A stretch of 55,881 nucleotides of DNA from Kitasatospora aureofaciens (GCF_019192735.1 NZ_JAHTKP010000051.1:1-55881); one strand, 5' to 3'; positions 16,255 through 25,246 are shown, counted from the first letter of the stretch. A program made the numbers and translations. Notes: generated by a model from the letters alone, not told the origin.

Positions 16255-16929
16255 ATGCGGAAGAGCATTGTCGTAGCCGCCGTTCTGATCTGCCTGGCCG
16301 TACCGGGCACGGCCAGCGCCTCACCAGCAGCGCCCACGGACAGCCAAGCCAACGTGTGGATGGACACCGTCCTCAATGACATGCGCCTCGCTGTGTCCCA
16401 GCATGGGCTCGATCCGATGGTCATGGCACCGTTCAACTTCAAGGTCAAAAAGACTGGCATCACCAACAGGGACCTGAAGGCAAACTTCACACGCGGCAGC
16501 CTGTACGGCCTGGCAGGAATCCATCGCCAGGGCGACTGCACCTACGAGACGTCTGGCGCGGATATGCGCCTTGACTGCTACGTCAGCCTGCAGGCGCTGC
16601 GCGTCCTCATGAACGCGGACGTCAAGGGAGACTCCATCACGGGCAACCACCATGACATCACCACATCGAGCATCGTCCCGCGCAACACCCTCGCCCTCCT
16701 CGAATTCCAGGGGAAGCGCGGCCACGCCCCGAACCTGATGGGCATCACCGTCCACTCCGTCACGCTGACGAGTTCAGTCACCAGCGGCAAGCTCGACCTC
16801 AACAAAGCCCGCCAGGACAGCTTCTTTGCGGCGATGAACCAGAATATTTCGACCCAAATCGTCGCCGCAGCCCAGGGGCACTATGCCCAGGCGCTGCGCT
16901 CGGCCATCACCCGTCAGCATCTGCCGTAA
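16255..16929 (+). CDS. secreted protein, possibly Grp7-allergen/JHBP-like lipid-binding fold
   Basis: 224 residues with a clear Sec signal (RKSIVVAAVLICLAVPGTASA). The mature part begins with a helix (VWMDTVLNDMRLAVSQHGLD), then PFNFKVKKTGITNRDLKANF, GSLYGLAGIHRQGDCTYE, long beta-like segments (GITVHSVTLTSSV, GKLDLN) and a C-terminal amphipathic helix (NQNISTQIVAAAQGHYAQAL). That order, helix-beta-helix with a YGLxxxxRxGD turn, recalls arthropod group-7 allergens and juvenile-hormone-binding proteins, an elongated lipid-binding fold. This is a by-eye resemblance. Codon use is softer than the neighbours (AAA, AAT, GAT, TTT occur), hinting at transfer. AAAGGAG precedes the ATG. Confidence 0.72.
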   Translation: MRKSIVVAAVLICLAVPGTASASPAAPTDSQANVWMDTVLNDMRLAVSQHGLDPMVMAPFNFKVKKTGITNRDLKANFTRGSLYGLAGIHRQGDCTYETSGADMRLDCYVSLQALRVLMNADVKGDSITGNHHDITTSSIVPRNTLALLEFQGKRGHAPNLMGITVHSVTLTSSVTSGKLDLNKARQDSFFAAMNQNISTQIVAAAQGHYAQALRSAITRQHLP

Positions 16930-16953
16930 CACCCCGCCCGTACCCTGCGAGCT

Positions 16954-17277
16954 TCACTCCCGTTCACCGGCCGGCCGGCTCATGCGACACAGGCGCTGGC
17001 CCGCCCAAGCCAGGCACAGGTCTCCCACCAGCAGAGCAGCGCTCGCGATCAGCACGGCCGGCAGGATCCGCCTCAGCTCCAGTGAGCGGGCCTGCCGGCT
17101 TCCGGCGTGCATGAAACAGTCCAGGAAGCCGGTGCAACGGCCCAGTTCCACCAGCGGGGAGTCCCACGCCGCGGGCGTGAACACGTACGACACCGGGTCG
17201 GCCTGGCGACGCGAGGACGGCACACGGACATCCCCCGACCGCCACCCATCACCCAGCCCCAATCGCGAACCGGACAT
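16954..17277 (-). CDS. hypothetical protein with one membrane helix
   Basis: Up to 107 residues. The C-terminal half looks like a real protein: SYVFTPAAWDSPLVELGRCT, GFLDCFMHAGSRQARS, then a membrane helix ILPAVLIASAALLVGDLCLAW and a basic tail. It converges with the secreted protein and ends 25 bases from it. The N-terminal ~25 residues are less convincing and the start may be internal. No family recognised. Confidence 0.45.
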   Translation of the reverse strand: MSGSRLGLGDGWRSGDVRVPSSRRQADPVSYVFTPAAWDSPLVELGRCTGFLDCFMHAGSRQARSLELRRILPAVLIASAALLVGDLCLAWAGQRLCRMSRPAGERE

Positions 17278-17370
17278 CAGCTCGCGTATCGCTCTCTCAG
17301 CCGCCAGCCACTGCGGGCAAGTAGTTCAACCTCGACACCGTGCAGGTCACACCTGGCAGCGCTGCCGGTC

Positions 17371-17681
17371 CTACGCCTTGCGGTCGGGGTAGTCGCGGGC
17401 GTGCTGCTGCCGGACCTCCCACCACGGGTCGGAGGGCACCGACACCAGCGCGGCCACCAGCTCGCGCTTGGTCGGCTTCGGCAAGACCAGCGGCCCGAGA
17501 TCCTTCCGCCCGCGCTTGTCCTCGCAGGCCGGGCACTCCAGCCGATCCGGGTCGGCGTGCTGGTGGCAGTGGGTCAGGGTGATCGCCCGGGTGCCGTCCA
17601 GGCGAGGGAGTTGGGGTTCGGCGCCCTCGGTTCGTGGATGAGTTCGCGGCGCAGGGCGGGTGCCGGTTCGCTGCTGGCCAT
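17371..17681 (-). pseudogene. frameshifted small gene with a Cys/His cluster
   Basis: From ATG 17681 the product starts MASSEPAPALRRELIHEP and soon runs out. The adjoining frame continues convincingly as TRAITLTHCHQHADP, RLECPACEDKRGRKD, LVLPKPTKRELVAALV and SDPWWEVRQQHARDY to a TAG at 17371. A one- or two-base change near 17590 would join the two into a ~100-residue protein. H-C-H-H plus C-x2-C looks metal-binding. Function unknown; it may also be a C-terminal scrap of a larger gene. Confidence 0.45.
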
Positions 17682-17753
17682 GGAGGGATCACGGCAAGGG
17701 GAGACCTACCCCGGTGGGAGGTGACGTGATGTCATCTGGCAGCCTCTGGGGGC

Positions 17754-18359
17754 ATGAGCGATCTTGAGCGCACTCCGAGCCCGTACGTCGCCGGTCTGCC
17801 CTACGGCGAGCAGCTGCCGCTGCCGGCGATCGCCGGGTGGGACACCTTCCCGTTCGGCGGGGACCTGCACATCCGCCCGCTGGAGCGGCCCGTGCTGCCT
17901 GAGCCGCCCCGCCACGGCGAGGAGGGGGCGGAGAGCTGCGATGAGTGTGCCCGCCCGGACGAGAGCTACCTGTGGACCGACGAGCATTGGCGACTGACGG
18001 CACTGCGGGAACCGAGCGGCCTGCCTGCCGTGGTGATGTTGATGCCCCGGGTGCACCACGATCTGACGGATCTGCCGCCCGAACTGACCGCCGCGTTGGG
18101 CCCAATGTACCAACGGGTGGAGCGCGCGCTGTTCGCGCTTGGCGGGATAGCCCGGGTGCACATCGACAAGGTGGGTGACGGGGCAGCGCATCTGCACTTC
18201 TGGTTCCTCGCCCGGCCGGAGGGCGTACTCCAGCTGCGGGGCGGCTTCCTGCCGATCTGGGACGACATCCTGCCGCCGCTCCCGGTTGCCGACTGGCAGG
18301 CCAACAACCGGGTGATCGCCGCCGCCATGGCCGCCGACGGCGGCACGGCGCACGTGTGA
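17754..18359 (+). CDS. HIT-like domain protein
   Basis: 201 residues. The central part has MPRVHHDLTDLPPELTAAL followed by ARVHIDKVGDGAAHLHFWFL, which resembles the strand-helix-HxHxH region of HIT nucleotide-binding proteins (a reduced HLHFW version). A CDEC pair upstream (about 62-65) could bind metal. HIT proteins hydrolyse or transfer nucleotides at phosphate bonds; here the catalytic histidine pattern is incomplete, so the activity is uncertain. GGGGG directly precedes the ATG region, and a hairpin terminator follows the stop. Confidence 0.7.
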   Translation: MSDLERTPSPYVAGLPYGEQLPLPAIAGWDTFPFGGDLHIRPLERPVLPEPPRHGEEGAESCDECARPDESYLWTDEHWRLTALREPSGLPAVVMLMPRVHHDLTDLPPELTAALGPMYQRVERALFALGGIARVHIDKVGDGAAHLHFWFLARPEGVLQLRGGFLPIWDDILPPLPVADWQANNRVIAAAMAADGGTAHV

Positions 18360-18363
18360 CGCG

Positions 18364-18398
18364 CCGGTGCCCTGGGGCGGGTCACCTCAGGGCACCGG
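18364..18398. terminator. hairpin terminator after the HIT-like gene
   Basis: An 11-bp perfect stem (CCGGTGCCCTG at 18364-18374 with 18388-18398) starts five bases after the stop codon, in the gap towards the convergent GH9 gene. Confidence 0.75.
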
Positions 18399-18636
18399 GG
18401 GGCGGCCTCCAAAGGCGCCACGTTCTTCGAAGCAACCTTCCATGGCGCCTGGAAGAAGCACGCGACGCCGGCGGAGTGCATCTACCGGCCCTGAAGCCAG
18501 AAGCATCAGCCGACGACCGCTCGCCTGCGGGGGCGGCGCGCTGGGCCGGGCTCCTCACAGGAGCCCGGCCACCGGTCCGGTGCGCGGCTATGCCGGGGAG
18601 CCCGCCGTCCGCTCCGACTGGGCGCTGCTCAGCCCT

Positions 18637-20574
18637 TCAGCTCTGGGACAGGGCGAAAGCCAACATTGCGGTAGAGGTGAAGTCGATGGAGGGTTCCACG
18701 GTCTGCCAGGCACCCACGTCGTCGAGGAAGCGTGCCTTGCCCCCGTCGAAGTCGGTCCAGGCCGTGCCGGGATTCGAGGAGCAGCGCTTCATGGTCGGGA
18801 AGGTGTTGAGTTCGGCGAGCTTTTCTGCGGCGTTCGGCCCGTTGACCACGGCGCCTCGCAGGATCTCACCCTTGCCGTCGAGGCTGCCGCCAAGGTTGGC
18901 CAGTTGGTGTTCCGGGCAGTGGGGGTAGACCTCGCCTGCGCCGATCATGAAGGTGCTGCCCCAGGAGTTGGCGCCCAGGGCCCAGCCGCGCTGTTGTGCG
19001 CCGAAGGCGTCGTAGCGGTGGTCGCCGGTGGCCTTCGAGTAGATCTGCGCGGTGGCGACCAGGCCGAAGGTGTGCGGCACCGAGTCGAAGTCGGTGTACA
19101 CCGCGCCTGCCCTGAACGGGTCCTTGGCGGCCCGGCTCACACCGTCGTCCAACTGGCGGCGCAGGTCGCCCTGCAGGTCGGCAGGGGTCACCTCGGTGCC
19201 GCTCTCGCTCTCCGCCTTCAGGGCGGTGAGCAGATCGGCGTGGGCGAGGGCGCTGACGTCGCCGACGCCGAGGGTGCCCTTGGTGTCGGAGTCGATGTAC
19301 TGCTTCGCCCAGTGCCCCGCCTGCTGCTGCCAGCGGGTGGCCCGGTCGTCGCCCAGTGTCTTGGCTGCCAGGCTCATTTCGGTGGCGCCGAACTCCATGT
19401 CGTCCTGCCAGGAGTCTTCGGGGTAGAAGTTGTGCGGGAACGCGGTGACCAGTACGTCGCCGGGCTTGGTGTTTGCCTGGGTGTAGACGGCGGCCGCCTT
19501 GTCCAGCCAGGATTTGGCGGTGGCTGGATCGCTCTGGGCGCTGTTCTGTGCGGCGAGCGCGAAGACCGCAGCCACGCGGCCGGCGAGGTTGGGACTGATC
19601 GGTGCGCCGGGCTCGTTGGCCCGGAAGACCGGCCGGTTTTTGATCAGGTAGTCGGGGTCGCCCGGTTCCACGTTCAGTTTGTCGTCGGCCTCGGGCAGTC
19701 GCCAGACGTCGTGGTCGGTACGGACGTTGTCGTTGCCCGCACCGATGCCGACCTGGGCGTAGAGGGTGCCGGTCTTGCCGTCCCACATCTTGTCCAGCCA
19801 GGCCAGGCCTTGCTTGGCCTCGTCGGCGAGGCCTGCGGCGTGCGGTGCGGTGCGCAGGGCCAGCAGCAGGTCGGCGGTGCTGTAGGCGGTGGTGTGCGTG
19901 AACTTGAGGAAGTCACCTGCGTCGGTCCAGCCGCCCGAGACATCGATGGGGCCGCGCACCGGGGTCAGCTTCTCGTCGAGCAGCTGGGTGCCGTCCTCGT
20001 TGTAGTGAGGGGTGGCGTAGACCGTTGCCTTGCGGTCTGTCAGGTGTGAGGGCTGGCGGTGCATGACATCGGGCAGGACGCCGGCGCCGTCGCGCTGGGC
20101 CTGGAAGAAGCGGACGTTGTCCTCGATGAGTGGGGTGAGGAGGTCCTTGGCGGGCGCGATGCGGAACGTCGGGGAGCTGCCGCCGGCCGTGCCGGTGAGT
20201 TCGAGGCGGTAGCTGCCCGGGGTGTTGACGGCCGACAGGTCCACGGTGTGGACGTCCGGGTACTTGCTGTTCCAGGTTCCGGTGCGGCTGCCGACCTGGC
20301 CGGTGGCCACGGTGGCGCCGTGTTCGTCCACCAGCCGGTAGCCGGCCCGGCTCAGTTCTTCCGACCCCATCACGAACGCCTGCTTGGACTCCCCGATGGC
20401 GTAGCCGACCTGGTCGACCCGGATCGCGGCCGGGCCGGCCTGGGCCGGGTCCCGGTCGAGAGTGGTTCCGTCCGCGGGCAGGGCGTAATAGACCGCTCCG
20501 ACGCCGAGCGCGGTGGTTGCAAGGAGTGCGGTGGAGCGCAGGCTCCACTTGGGGCCAGATCGGAAGGTGAACAT
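18637..20574 (-). CDS. glycoside hydrolase family 9 (endoglucanase-type), secreted
   Basis: 645 residues. An N-terminal hydrophobic export segment (STALLATTALGVGAVYYAL) leads to a CelD_N-type Ig-like domain (IRVDQVGYAIGESKQAFV, about 50-135). The (alpha/alpha)6 GH9 domain follows: GGWTDAGDFLKF (about 214-225) holds the catalytic aspartates, and the C-terminal VEPSIDFTSTAMLAFAL supplies the likely general-acid Glu. The enzyme should hydrolyse beta-1,4-glucan or related glycans by inversion. GGTGGAG lies before the ATG. It sits head-to-tail behind a response regulator/histidine kinase pair with only 76 bases between, so that system may control it. Confidence 0.9.
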   Translation of the reverse strand: MFTFRSGPKWSLRSTALLATTALGVGAVYYALPADGTTLDRDPAQAGPAAIRVDQVGYAIGESKQAFVMGSEELSRAGYRLVDEHGATVATGQVGSRTGTWNSKYPDVHTVDLSAVNTPGSYRLELTGTAGGSSPTFRIAPAKDLLTPLIEDNVRFFQAQRDGAGVLPDVMHRQPSHLTDRKATVYATPHYNEDGTQLLDEKLTPVRGPIDVSGGWTDAGDFLKFTHTTAYSTADLLLALRTAPHAAGLADEAKQGLAWLDKMWDGKTGTLYAQVGIGAGNDNVRTDHDVWRLPEADDKLNVEPGDPDYLIKNRPVFRANEPGAPISPNLAGRVAAVFALAAQNSAQSDPATAKSWLDKAAAVYTQANTKPGDVLVTAFPHNFYPEDSWQDDMEFGATEMSLAAKTLGDDRATRWQQQAGHWAKQYIDSDTKGTLGVGDVSALAHADLLTALKAESESGTEVTPADLQGDLRRQLDDGVSRAAKDPFRAGAVYTDFDSVPHTFGLVATAQIYSKATGDHRYDAFGAQQRGWALGANSWGSTFMIGAGEVYPHCPEHQLANLGGSLDGKGEILRGAVVNGPNAAEKLAELNTFPTMKRCSSNPGTAWTDFDGGKARFLDDVGAWQTVEPSIDFTSTAMLAFALSQS

Positions 20575-20596
20575 GGCTCCACCCTGCCCGGTGCTG

Positions 20597-20614
20597 CATG
20601 AGATGAGGATGAGA
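20597..20614 (-). promoter_or_regulatory. 11-bp-period direct repeat in the GH9 leader
   Basis: On the minus strand TCTCATC-CTCA-TCTCATG forms two similar heptamers 11 bp apart, a spacing typical of OmpR-type regulators. It lies only ~23 bases before the GH9 start, so it could instead be a leader element or chance. Confidence 0.3.
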
Positions 20615-20650
20615 TTGCCTGGCGAGGGCGGCTTGGCCTCGCCGGCCGCG

Positions 20651-21910
20651 TCAGCCGCCCTTGCGCTCGGGCAGCAGCAGCTCTGCCAGTGTCCCGCCGC
20701 CGGGGGCCTGGGAGAGCTGGGCGGTGCCGCCGTGAAGCTCGGCCACCCAGCGGACGATGGCGAGGCCGGTGCCGGTGCCGGTGCTGGCGGCCCCGGTGAC
20801 GCGTCGCTCGAAGACCCGGGTACGGTCCTCGGGCGGCACGCCGGGGCCGTGGTCCCGTACAGCGACCCGGCCGGCGGCGACCGACACTTCGACCGGGGTG
20901 CCGCCGCCGTGTCGTAGGGCGTTCTCCACGAGGTTGCGGACCGCTTGGGCCAGCAGCTCGGGATCCCCCTCGACGATGACGGCCTCAGTGGTGACGGTGA
21001 CGCCGGCGGGGTCCGGCAGTTCCTCGATGGTCTGTTCGACCAGCTGGTCGAGGCGTAGCGGGGTGAGTTCGAGTTCCTGGGTGCCGGCTTCCACGCGGGC
21101 TCGGGCCAGCAGCCCGGTGACGAGTCGGCCCAGCCGGTCGATCAGCCGGACTGCCTCGTCCAGGGCTGCGGGGGCCCGGTGGGGTGAGGCGCTGCCGTTC
21201 TCCACCACCAGGCGCAGGGTGGCCAGTGGCGTGCGCAGTTCGTGGGCGGCTTCGGCGAGGAACTGCTCTTGCTGCTCAAGTCCTTGTAGGGCTGGGCGCA
21301 TGGAGCGCCCGGTCAGCAGGTGGCCCACTGCGGCGGCCGCCAGCACGAGTGTCGCGCAGCCCAGGGCCAGCCACTGGATCAGCCGTGTGTGATCCGCCTG
21401 GCTGTGTGCCGGATCGGCTCCGACCAGCACGGTGGCGCCGATCCTGTCGTTGTCCCAGACCGGGGCCGCGGCCCAGTGGTACTCGCGCCCGTTGGCAGCG
21501 GTGGTGGTGACCAGGGTGGTCTCCTGGTCGTGTTGGACTTCCTGCCAGATCGTTTCGAGTTCTGCCTGGTCCGGCAGGGCGGCCTGGGAGGCGTAGGCGT
21601 AGCGGACCTGCGGTCCGGCGTTCGGGAGTGCCTGGAGAACGCCGAGTACCTCGGCGCTGCGGGCGAGTTCGTCCTCCTGCAGCGAGTCGAGGCGCAGGGT
21701 GCCGCCCGCGTCGTAGTAGAGGGTGCGGGCGAGACCGTCGGCGCGGTGGCTGGCGGCGTTGTCGAGATCGTTCGTGCGGGAGTGGCTGTCGGTGCGGACG
21801 GCGATGGTGGCGAGCACCAGCAGGCAGACGGCGGTCGTCGCGGCGAAGAGCAGGGTCATCACCCACCGGGCGCGGTGCAGGCGCGCGGCGGCGGGAGTAC
21901 GCGACGTCAC
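20651..21910 (-). CDS. sensor histidine kinase (two-component system)
   Basis: 419 residues from a GTG that overlaps the regulator stop (GTGA). A first membrane helix (WVMTLLFAATTAVCLLVLA, about 17-36) and a second (about 165-187) enclose an extracytoplasmic sensor of ~125 residues. The cytoplasmic part has AEAAHELRTPLATLRL (phospho-His), the N-box NLVENALRHGGG, the G1 box RDHGPGVPPEDR and the G2 box STGTGTGLAIVRW. It senses an envelope or outside signal and phosphorylates the regulator encoded directly upstream. No HAMP is obvious between helix 2 and the His box; the linker is short. The GH9 gene follows, suggesting a link to carbohydrate sensing (inference). Confidence 0.93.
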   Translation of the reverse strand: MTSRTPAAARLHRARWVMTLLFAATTAVCLLVLATIAVRTDSHSRTNDLDNAASHRADGLARTLYYDAGGTLRLDSLQEDELARSAEVLGVLQALPNAGPQVRYAYASQAALPDQAELETIWQEVQHDQETTLVTTTAANGREYHWAAAPVWDNDRIGATVLVGADPAHSQADHTRLIQWLALGCATLVLAAAAVGHLLTGRSMRPALQGLEQQEQFLAEAAHELRTPLATLRLVVENGSASPHRAPAALDEAVRLIDRLGRLVTGLLARARVEAGTQELELTPLRLDQLVEQTIEELPDPAGVTVTTEAVIVEGDPELLAQAVRNLVENALRHGGGTPVEVSVAAGRVAVRDHGPGVPPEDRTRVFERRVTGAASTGTGTGLAIVRWVAELHGGTAQLSQAPGGGTLAELLLPERKGG

Positions 21911-22581
21911 AGGCCCGAGGCCGGATCGGCGAGGCGGTACCCGGCGCCGCGTACCGTCAGGATGAGTTCGGGCGGTCCCAGCCGGCGGCGCAACTGGCCT
22001 ATGAGGACGTCGACGACGTTGGAGAGCGGTTCGGCCTGCTCGTCCCAGCAACGTTCGATGAGTTCACTACGGGTGACGACCTCGCCGGCACGCAGCATCA
22101 GGACCTCCAGGACCGCGAACTCCTTCGCGGTCAGCGTGAGCAGCACGCCGCCTCGCCGCACCCGGCGGCGTGGAAGGTCGAGTTCCAGATCGCCGACTCG
22201 CAGCTCGGGCAGCCGTGCGGGCTGGCCGCGGCGGCACAGGGTGCGCACCCGGGCGTTGAGTTCGGCGAACGCGAACGGCTTGACGAGGTAGTCGTCGGCG
22301 CCGTGCTCGAAGCCGGCCACGCGGTCGGTGACCGCGTCAAGCGCGGTGAGCAGAATGATCGGGAGGGTGGAGCCCGCCTTGCGCTGGGCGGCGAGGAGGG
22401 TGAGCGCGTCCCCGTCGGGCAGAGTCCGGTCGGCGATCAGGCAGTCGTAGTCGTTGACGGCGAGTTTGAAGTCGGCCTCGGCGAGATCGCCGGCGAAGTC
22501 GACGGCGAAGCCGGCTTCGCGCAGCCCTCTGGTGATCGCCGGGCCAAGCTCTGGGTCGTCCTCAAGGACCAGTACGCGCAT
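21907..22581 (-). CDS. OmpR-family response regulator
   Basis: 224 residues. The receiver has the acidic pair EDD at 7-9, phospho-acceptor Asp51 in LIADRTLPDGDAL, the conserved Thr in ILLTALDAVTDR and Lys in YLVKPFAFAEL. The winged-helix output is about 125-220 (LTLTAKEFAVLEVLML, SNVVDVLIGQLRRRLG, LTVRGAGYRL). It should bind direct-repeat DNA as a dimer. The ATG at 22581 has no strong ribosome site. Coupled to the kinase by a 4-base overlap. Confidence 0.95.
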   Translation of the reverse strand: MRVLVLEDDPELGPAITRGLREAGFAVDFAGDLAEADFKLAVNDYDCLIADRTLPDGDALTLLAAQRKAGSTLPIILLTALDAVTDRVAGFEHGADDYLVKPFAFAELNARVRTLCRRGQPARLPELRVGDLELDLPRRRVRRGGVLLTLTAKEFAVLEVLMLRAGEVVTRSELIERCWDEQAEPLSNVVDVLIGQLRRRLGPPELILTVRGAGYRLADPASGL

Positions 22582-22859
22582 GACCGGGGAGCCTACTTGG
22601 TCGGAAAGATCGCGAAGGCCTGGGTCATGGTGGTGAGAGTAGATTATGCGGCTTTGCCGGACCTGGGTATCCCCGAAGTGGACCGGTGGTTGCCGGCGCG
22701 TTCGGCGGGCCGTTGAGGCCCCGGGAGCGGCGTCGATCACCGGAGCTGGGTGAGGTGCGGGGACGCGAGCCGAATGACGCACCGGCCCCGGGGCGGCCTC
22801 GCTCGGCCGGCATTGAAGCACCAGAATGCCGTCGAAAGCGGCTTCACGAGCGGGGCTTC

Positions 22860-23070
22860 CGCGACGGGGTGGCGGCAGACCGAGTACACGGCGCAGATGG
22901 ACAGGTCGCGGGTGGCGAACATGCCGTTGGCGTAGCCGTCGTCATGGCCGGTCTTGCCCCACAGCACGGCGCCGCCCGGCAGCGGAGCGGACATCAGGCC
23001 GGCGCCGAAGCAGGCCGGCTTGTTGCACGAGGTGCCGCCGACGAACGGGACGAGCTTGCCCTGTCCTTGG
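22860..23070 (-). pseudogene. serine hydrolase (beta-lactamase/D-Ala-D-Ala carboxypeptidase-like) C-terminal remnant
   Basis: The minus-strand frame reads KLVPFVGGTSCNKPACFGAG, then LPGGAVLWGKTGHDDGYANG and MFATRDLSICAVYSVC. The WGKTGHDDGYANG block is the conserved end of class-C-type serine hydrolases, containing the KTG triad. The upstream two thirds with the SxxK nucleophile is missing, and the sequence on both sides is noise. It is a decayed fragment in the gap above the response regulator. Confidence 0.65.
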
Positions 23071-23271
23071 GCAGGGACTTGCCGAGTCGTGGGGCGGAGT
23101 CGGGACAGTGCTGCGTCCTCGGGCAGCGGGCTACTATCCGGAACACGCGGTGAACGAGCGGTGGGTATCGAAAGGTGACACCGTGTCGGCTGTTCGATGC
23201 GCCGTGGAGGGGCCTCGACAGGCTGCCGGTCAAGTACAGGACTTCTGGGTCGGCGAGGTGGGGTTGTGGGA

Positions 23272-23763
23272 ATGATCGAGCGGCTGTGGACGGCCGGGGA
23301 GATGCCGCTCAGTGACGGGCTGTACCGGCCGGACGACACGGGCCTGGAGGTGCATGTGGAGGGCCCCGGGGCCTTCCATCCGGATGCCGGGCAGCCGATC
23401 CCCTTCCGTCTCGGCGGACCGTTCGACGTGGCCCAGGCCATCGAGGAGGACGGCATCGAGGAGGTGAACACCTACTTCGAGAGCCCGCTGCCGGACGGAT
23501 CGGGATGGATGTCCGGCGGCGGCGGTGGGATGGGCAACATCGGCTACCTCGCCCGTCTCGACGCCCACCGCTCCCTGCGCTGGGTCGCCGTCATGTACCA
23601 CTCCAACCCGTTCGTGGAGGTGCACTACGAAGGGGTGACCGCCGTCTTCACCAACGACTGGAGAAACCGGCTGACCCTCGACCTCACCGGCCAGCAGTTC
23701 TGGGCGTACCGGCCCCCGAACAGCACACACACCTGCCATCCCGTCCCGTACGCAAAGCCATAG
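23272..23763 (+). CDS. conserved-type hypothetical protein
   Basis: 163 residues: IERLWTAGEMPLSDGLYRPD, FRLGGPFDVAQAIEEDG, MGNIGYLARLDAHRSLRWVA, VHYEGVTAVFTNDWRNRL. It looks globular with no signal or membrane segment. The ATG at 23272 follows a GTGGGA. I do not recognise the family; it has the look of small cytoplasmic proteins common in streptomycetes. Confidence 0.7.
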   Translation: MIERLWTAGEMPLSDGLYRPDDTGLEVHVEGPGAFHPDAGQPIPFRLGGPFDVAQAIEEDGIEEVNTYFESPLPDGSGWMSGGGGGMGNIGYLARLDAHRSLRWVAVMYHSNPFVEVHYEGVTAVFTNDWRNRLTLDLTGQQFWAYRPPNSTHTCHPVPYAKP

Positions 23764-24082
23764 GGATTCTCCAGATACCTCCGGGATTCTCAACACCTCC
23801 GGCCTGCGGAACTGTGGCAGGCCACCCAGCGAAGCGTCTGGTCTCGCCCTTCTCATTCCAACCCCGGTACCGCAGGTCATCGCCATCCCGCTCCCCCGGA
23901 GAACACCCGAGAACTCACAGCGGTCATAGCGATCAGCACCTCGACCTCGGCGCGGCTGTACTGGCTGGTCCTTGCCCACCACGGGGGCTCACTGCTGCCT
24001 GGGCTGCACACATTCGATCGGCCGAGCAGCCTCAGCGCGATAGACGTACGGTCGAGATGGACACGATCCCACGGAGGTCGCG
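23764..24082. other. intergenic stretch with a short tandem repeat
   Basis: Right after the stop there are two imperfect ~20-bp units (GGGATTCTC...ACCTCC) in tandem at about 23763-23803. The rest shows no gene-like frame. GGAGG at 24073-24077 serves the next ORF. Confidence 0.5.
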
Positions 24083-24331
24083 GTGGCGAGATACAGGTGG
24101 AGAGTGCGGGTGCTCTCGGCAGAAGGCAACGAAACAGTCACACAGCCAGCCCTGCCGTACACAGACCATTTCGACGGGTCCGCTCAGGAGTACGCCGAAT
24201 TCCTGACCAAGAGGGCTGTGGAGCAGGCCGAGCACAACGAGGGGACGAAGCGCGCCGTGCGTGTTGTCGCCGATGTCTGGGAGCCAGACGGCCAGGGGAG
24301 CCCCGAAGGGCACGCCGGGTGGCCACAGTAG
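24083..24331 (+). CDS. hypothetical 82-aa protein
   Basis: Starts at GTG 24083 with GGAGG five bases upstream. The sequence (YRWRVRVLSAEGNETVTQPA, YAEFLTKRAVEQAEHNEGTK, AVRVVADVWEPDG) alternates beta-like and helical segments and looks like a small cytoplasmic protein. No family recognised. Confidence 0.6.
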   Translation: MARYRWRVRVLSAEGNETVTQPALPYTDHFDGSAQEYAEFLTKRAVEQAEHNEGTKRAVRVVADVWEPDGQGSPEGHAGWPQ

Positions 24332-24476
24332 CCCGAGAACGTGAGCAGGTATCACGGGCCGGCCAACGTCATCACCGGCGGCCTGGCGATCCCCGTCGAA
24401 ACACCCGCCACCACCCCGCCACACTCTCCACTCCCAGGCCGTTGACCAGTGGGAATGGAGAGGTCCGGCTGGAGTA

Positions 24477-25025
24477 TTAGAGGATCAGCACCACGCTGGC
24501 GCCGAGGCCGCCGAGGGCCAGCGCGACTGCGGCCGCTCCCCAGCCTCCGCGTCCCCAGCGGAACGGTCTGTCCAGGGCGAGGCGGCCGGGTCCGATGGCG
24601 GCGATGCCGACCGCGACGGCCATGATGCAGAGGTTGTACTCCATCCCGCCGTGGGTCTCCCACAGGCCGTGGGCGGAGGTGACGGTCACGATGGCGTTGA
24701 GCATCACGCCGACCAGGGCGGCGGCCGCCAGCGGCGTGAGCAGGCCGAGGGCCAGGCCCAGACCGCCGAGGAACTCGGAGCCGCCACCGATGATGGCGTA
24801 GAGCCAGCCGGGGTGGTAGCCGAGGGCGGCGAATCCCTTCCCGGTGACGACCAGACCATGGCCGCCGAACAGACCGAAGAGCTTCTGGGCACCGTGGCCT
24901 GCCATCACCAGGCCGACAGCGAGTCTGATCAGCAGCAGACCGACGTCCGCGGCTGACACCGATGGCTGCGCGCGGGTGGTTGCGGGTTCCGGAGGGCCGC
25001 GCAGCTGCTCGAGGACGGATTTCAT
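24477..25025 (-). CDS. DoxX family membrane protein
   Basis: 182 residues with four hydrophobic segments typical of DoxX: LLLIRLAVGLVMAGHGAQKL (about 28-47), GFAALGYHPGWLYAIIGGGSE, LAAAALVGVMLNAIVTV, and YNLCIMAVAVGIAAIGPG, plus an added C-terminal helix. Relatives include the small subunit of thiosulfate:quinone oxidoreductase and many redox-related membrane proteins; this copy stands alone, so its role is unknown. ATG 25025. Confidence 0.88.
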   Translation of the reverse strand: MKSVLEQLRGPPEPATTRAQPSVSAADVGLLLIRLAVGLVMAGHGAQKLFGLFGGHGLVVTGKGFAALGYHPGWLYAIIGGGSEFLGGLGLALGLLTPLAAAALVGVMLNAIVTVTSAHGLWETHGGMEYNLCIMAVAVGIAAIGPGRLALDRPFRWGRGGWGAAAVALALGGLGASVVLIL

Positions 25026-25114
25026 TGGGAGCGCTCGCTTTCTGCGCGGGCTCCGCCGACAAGGGCACCGTCGCGTGGGGCAGCCCGCACGATCGCGTAG
25101 GACGGGTCGGTGTG

Positions 25115-25131
25115 CCCTCGCTAGGCGAGGG
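25115..25131. promoter_or_regulatory. short palindrome upstream of doxX-like gene
   Basis: CCCTCGC-TAG-GCGAGGG, a perfect 7-bp inverted repeat with a 3-base centre, lies ~90 bases before the DoxX start. It could be an operator; no regulator gene is adjacent. Confidence 0.4.
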
Positions 25132-25246
25132 TACGCCGTCGGGTGGTCTCGCGATTCGGGCCGCGTTTTGCCCCTCGGGGGTGCCCGGGGCGCTCGCAGG
25201 GGGATCTCACCCGTGGATTCGCGAGCCGACGGATCCCGGCTGAGGC

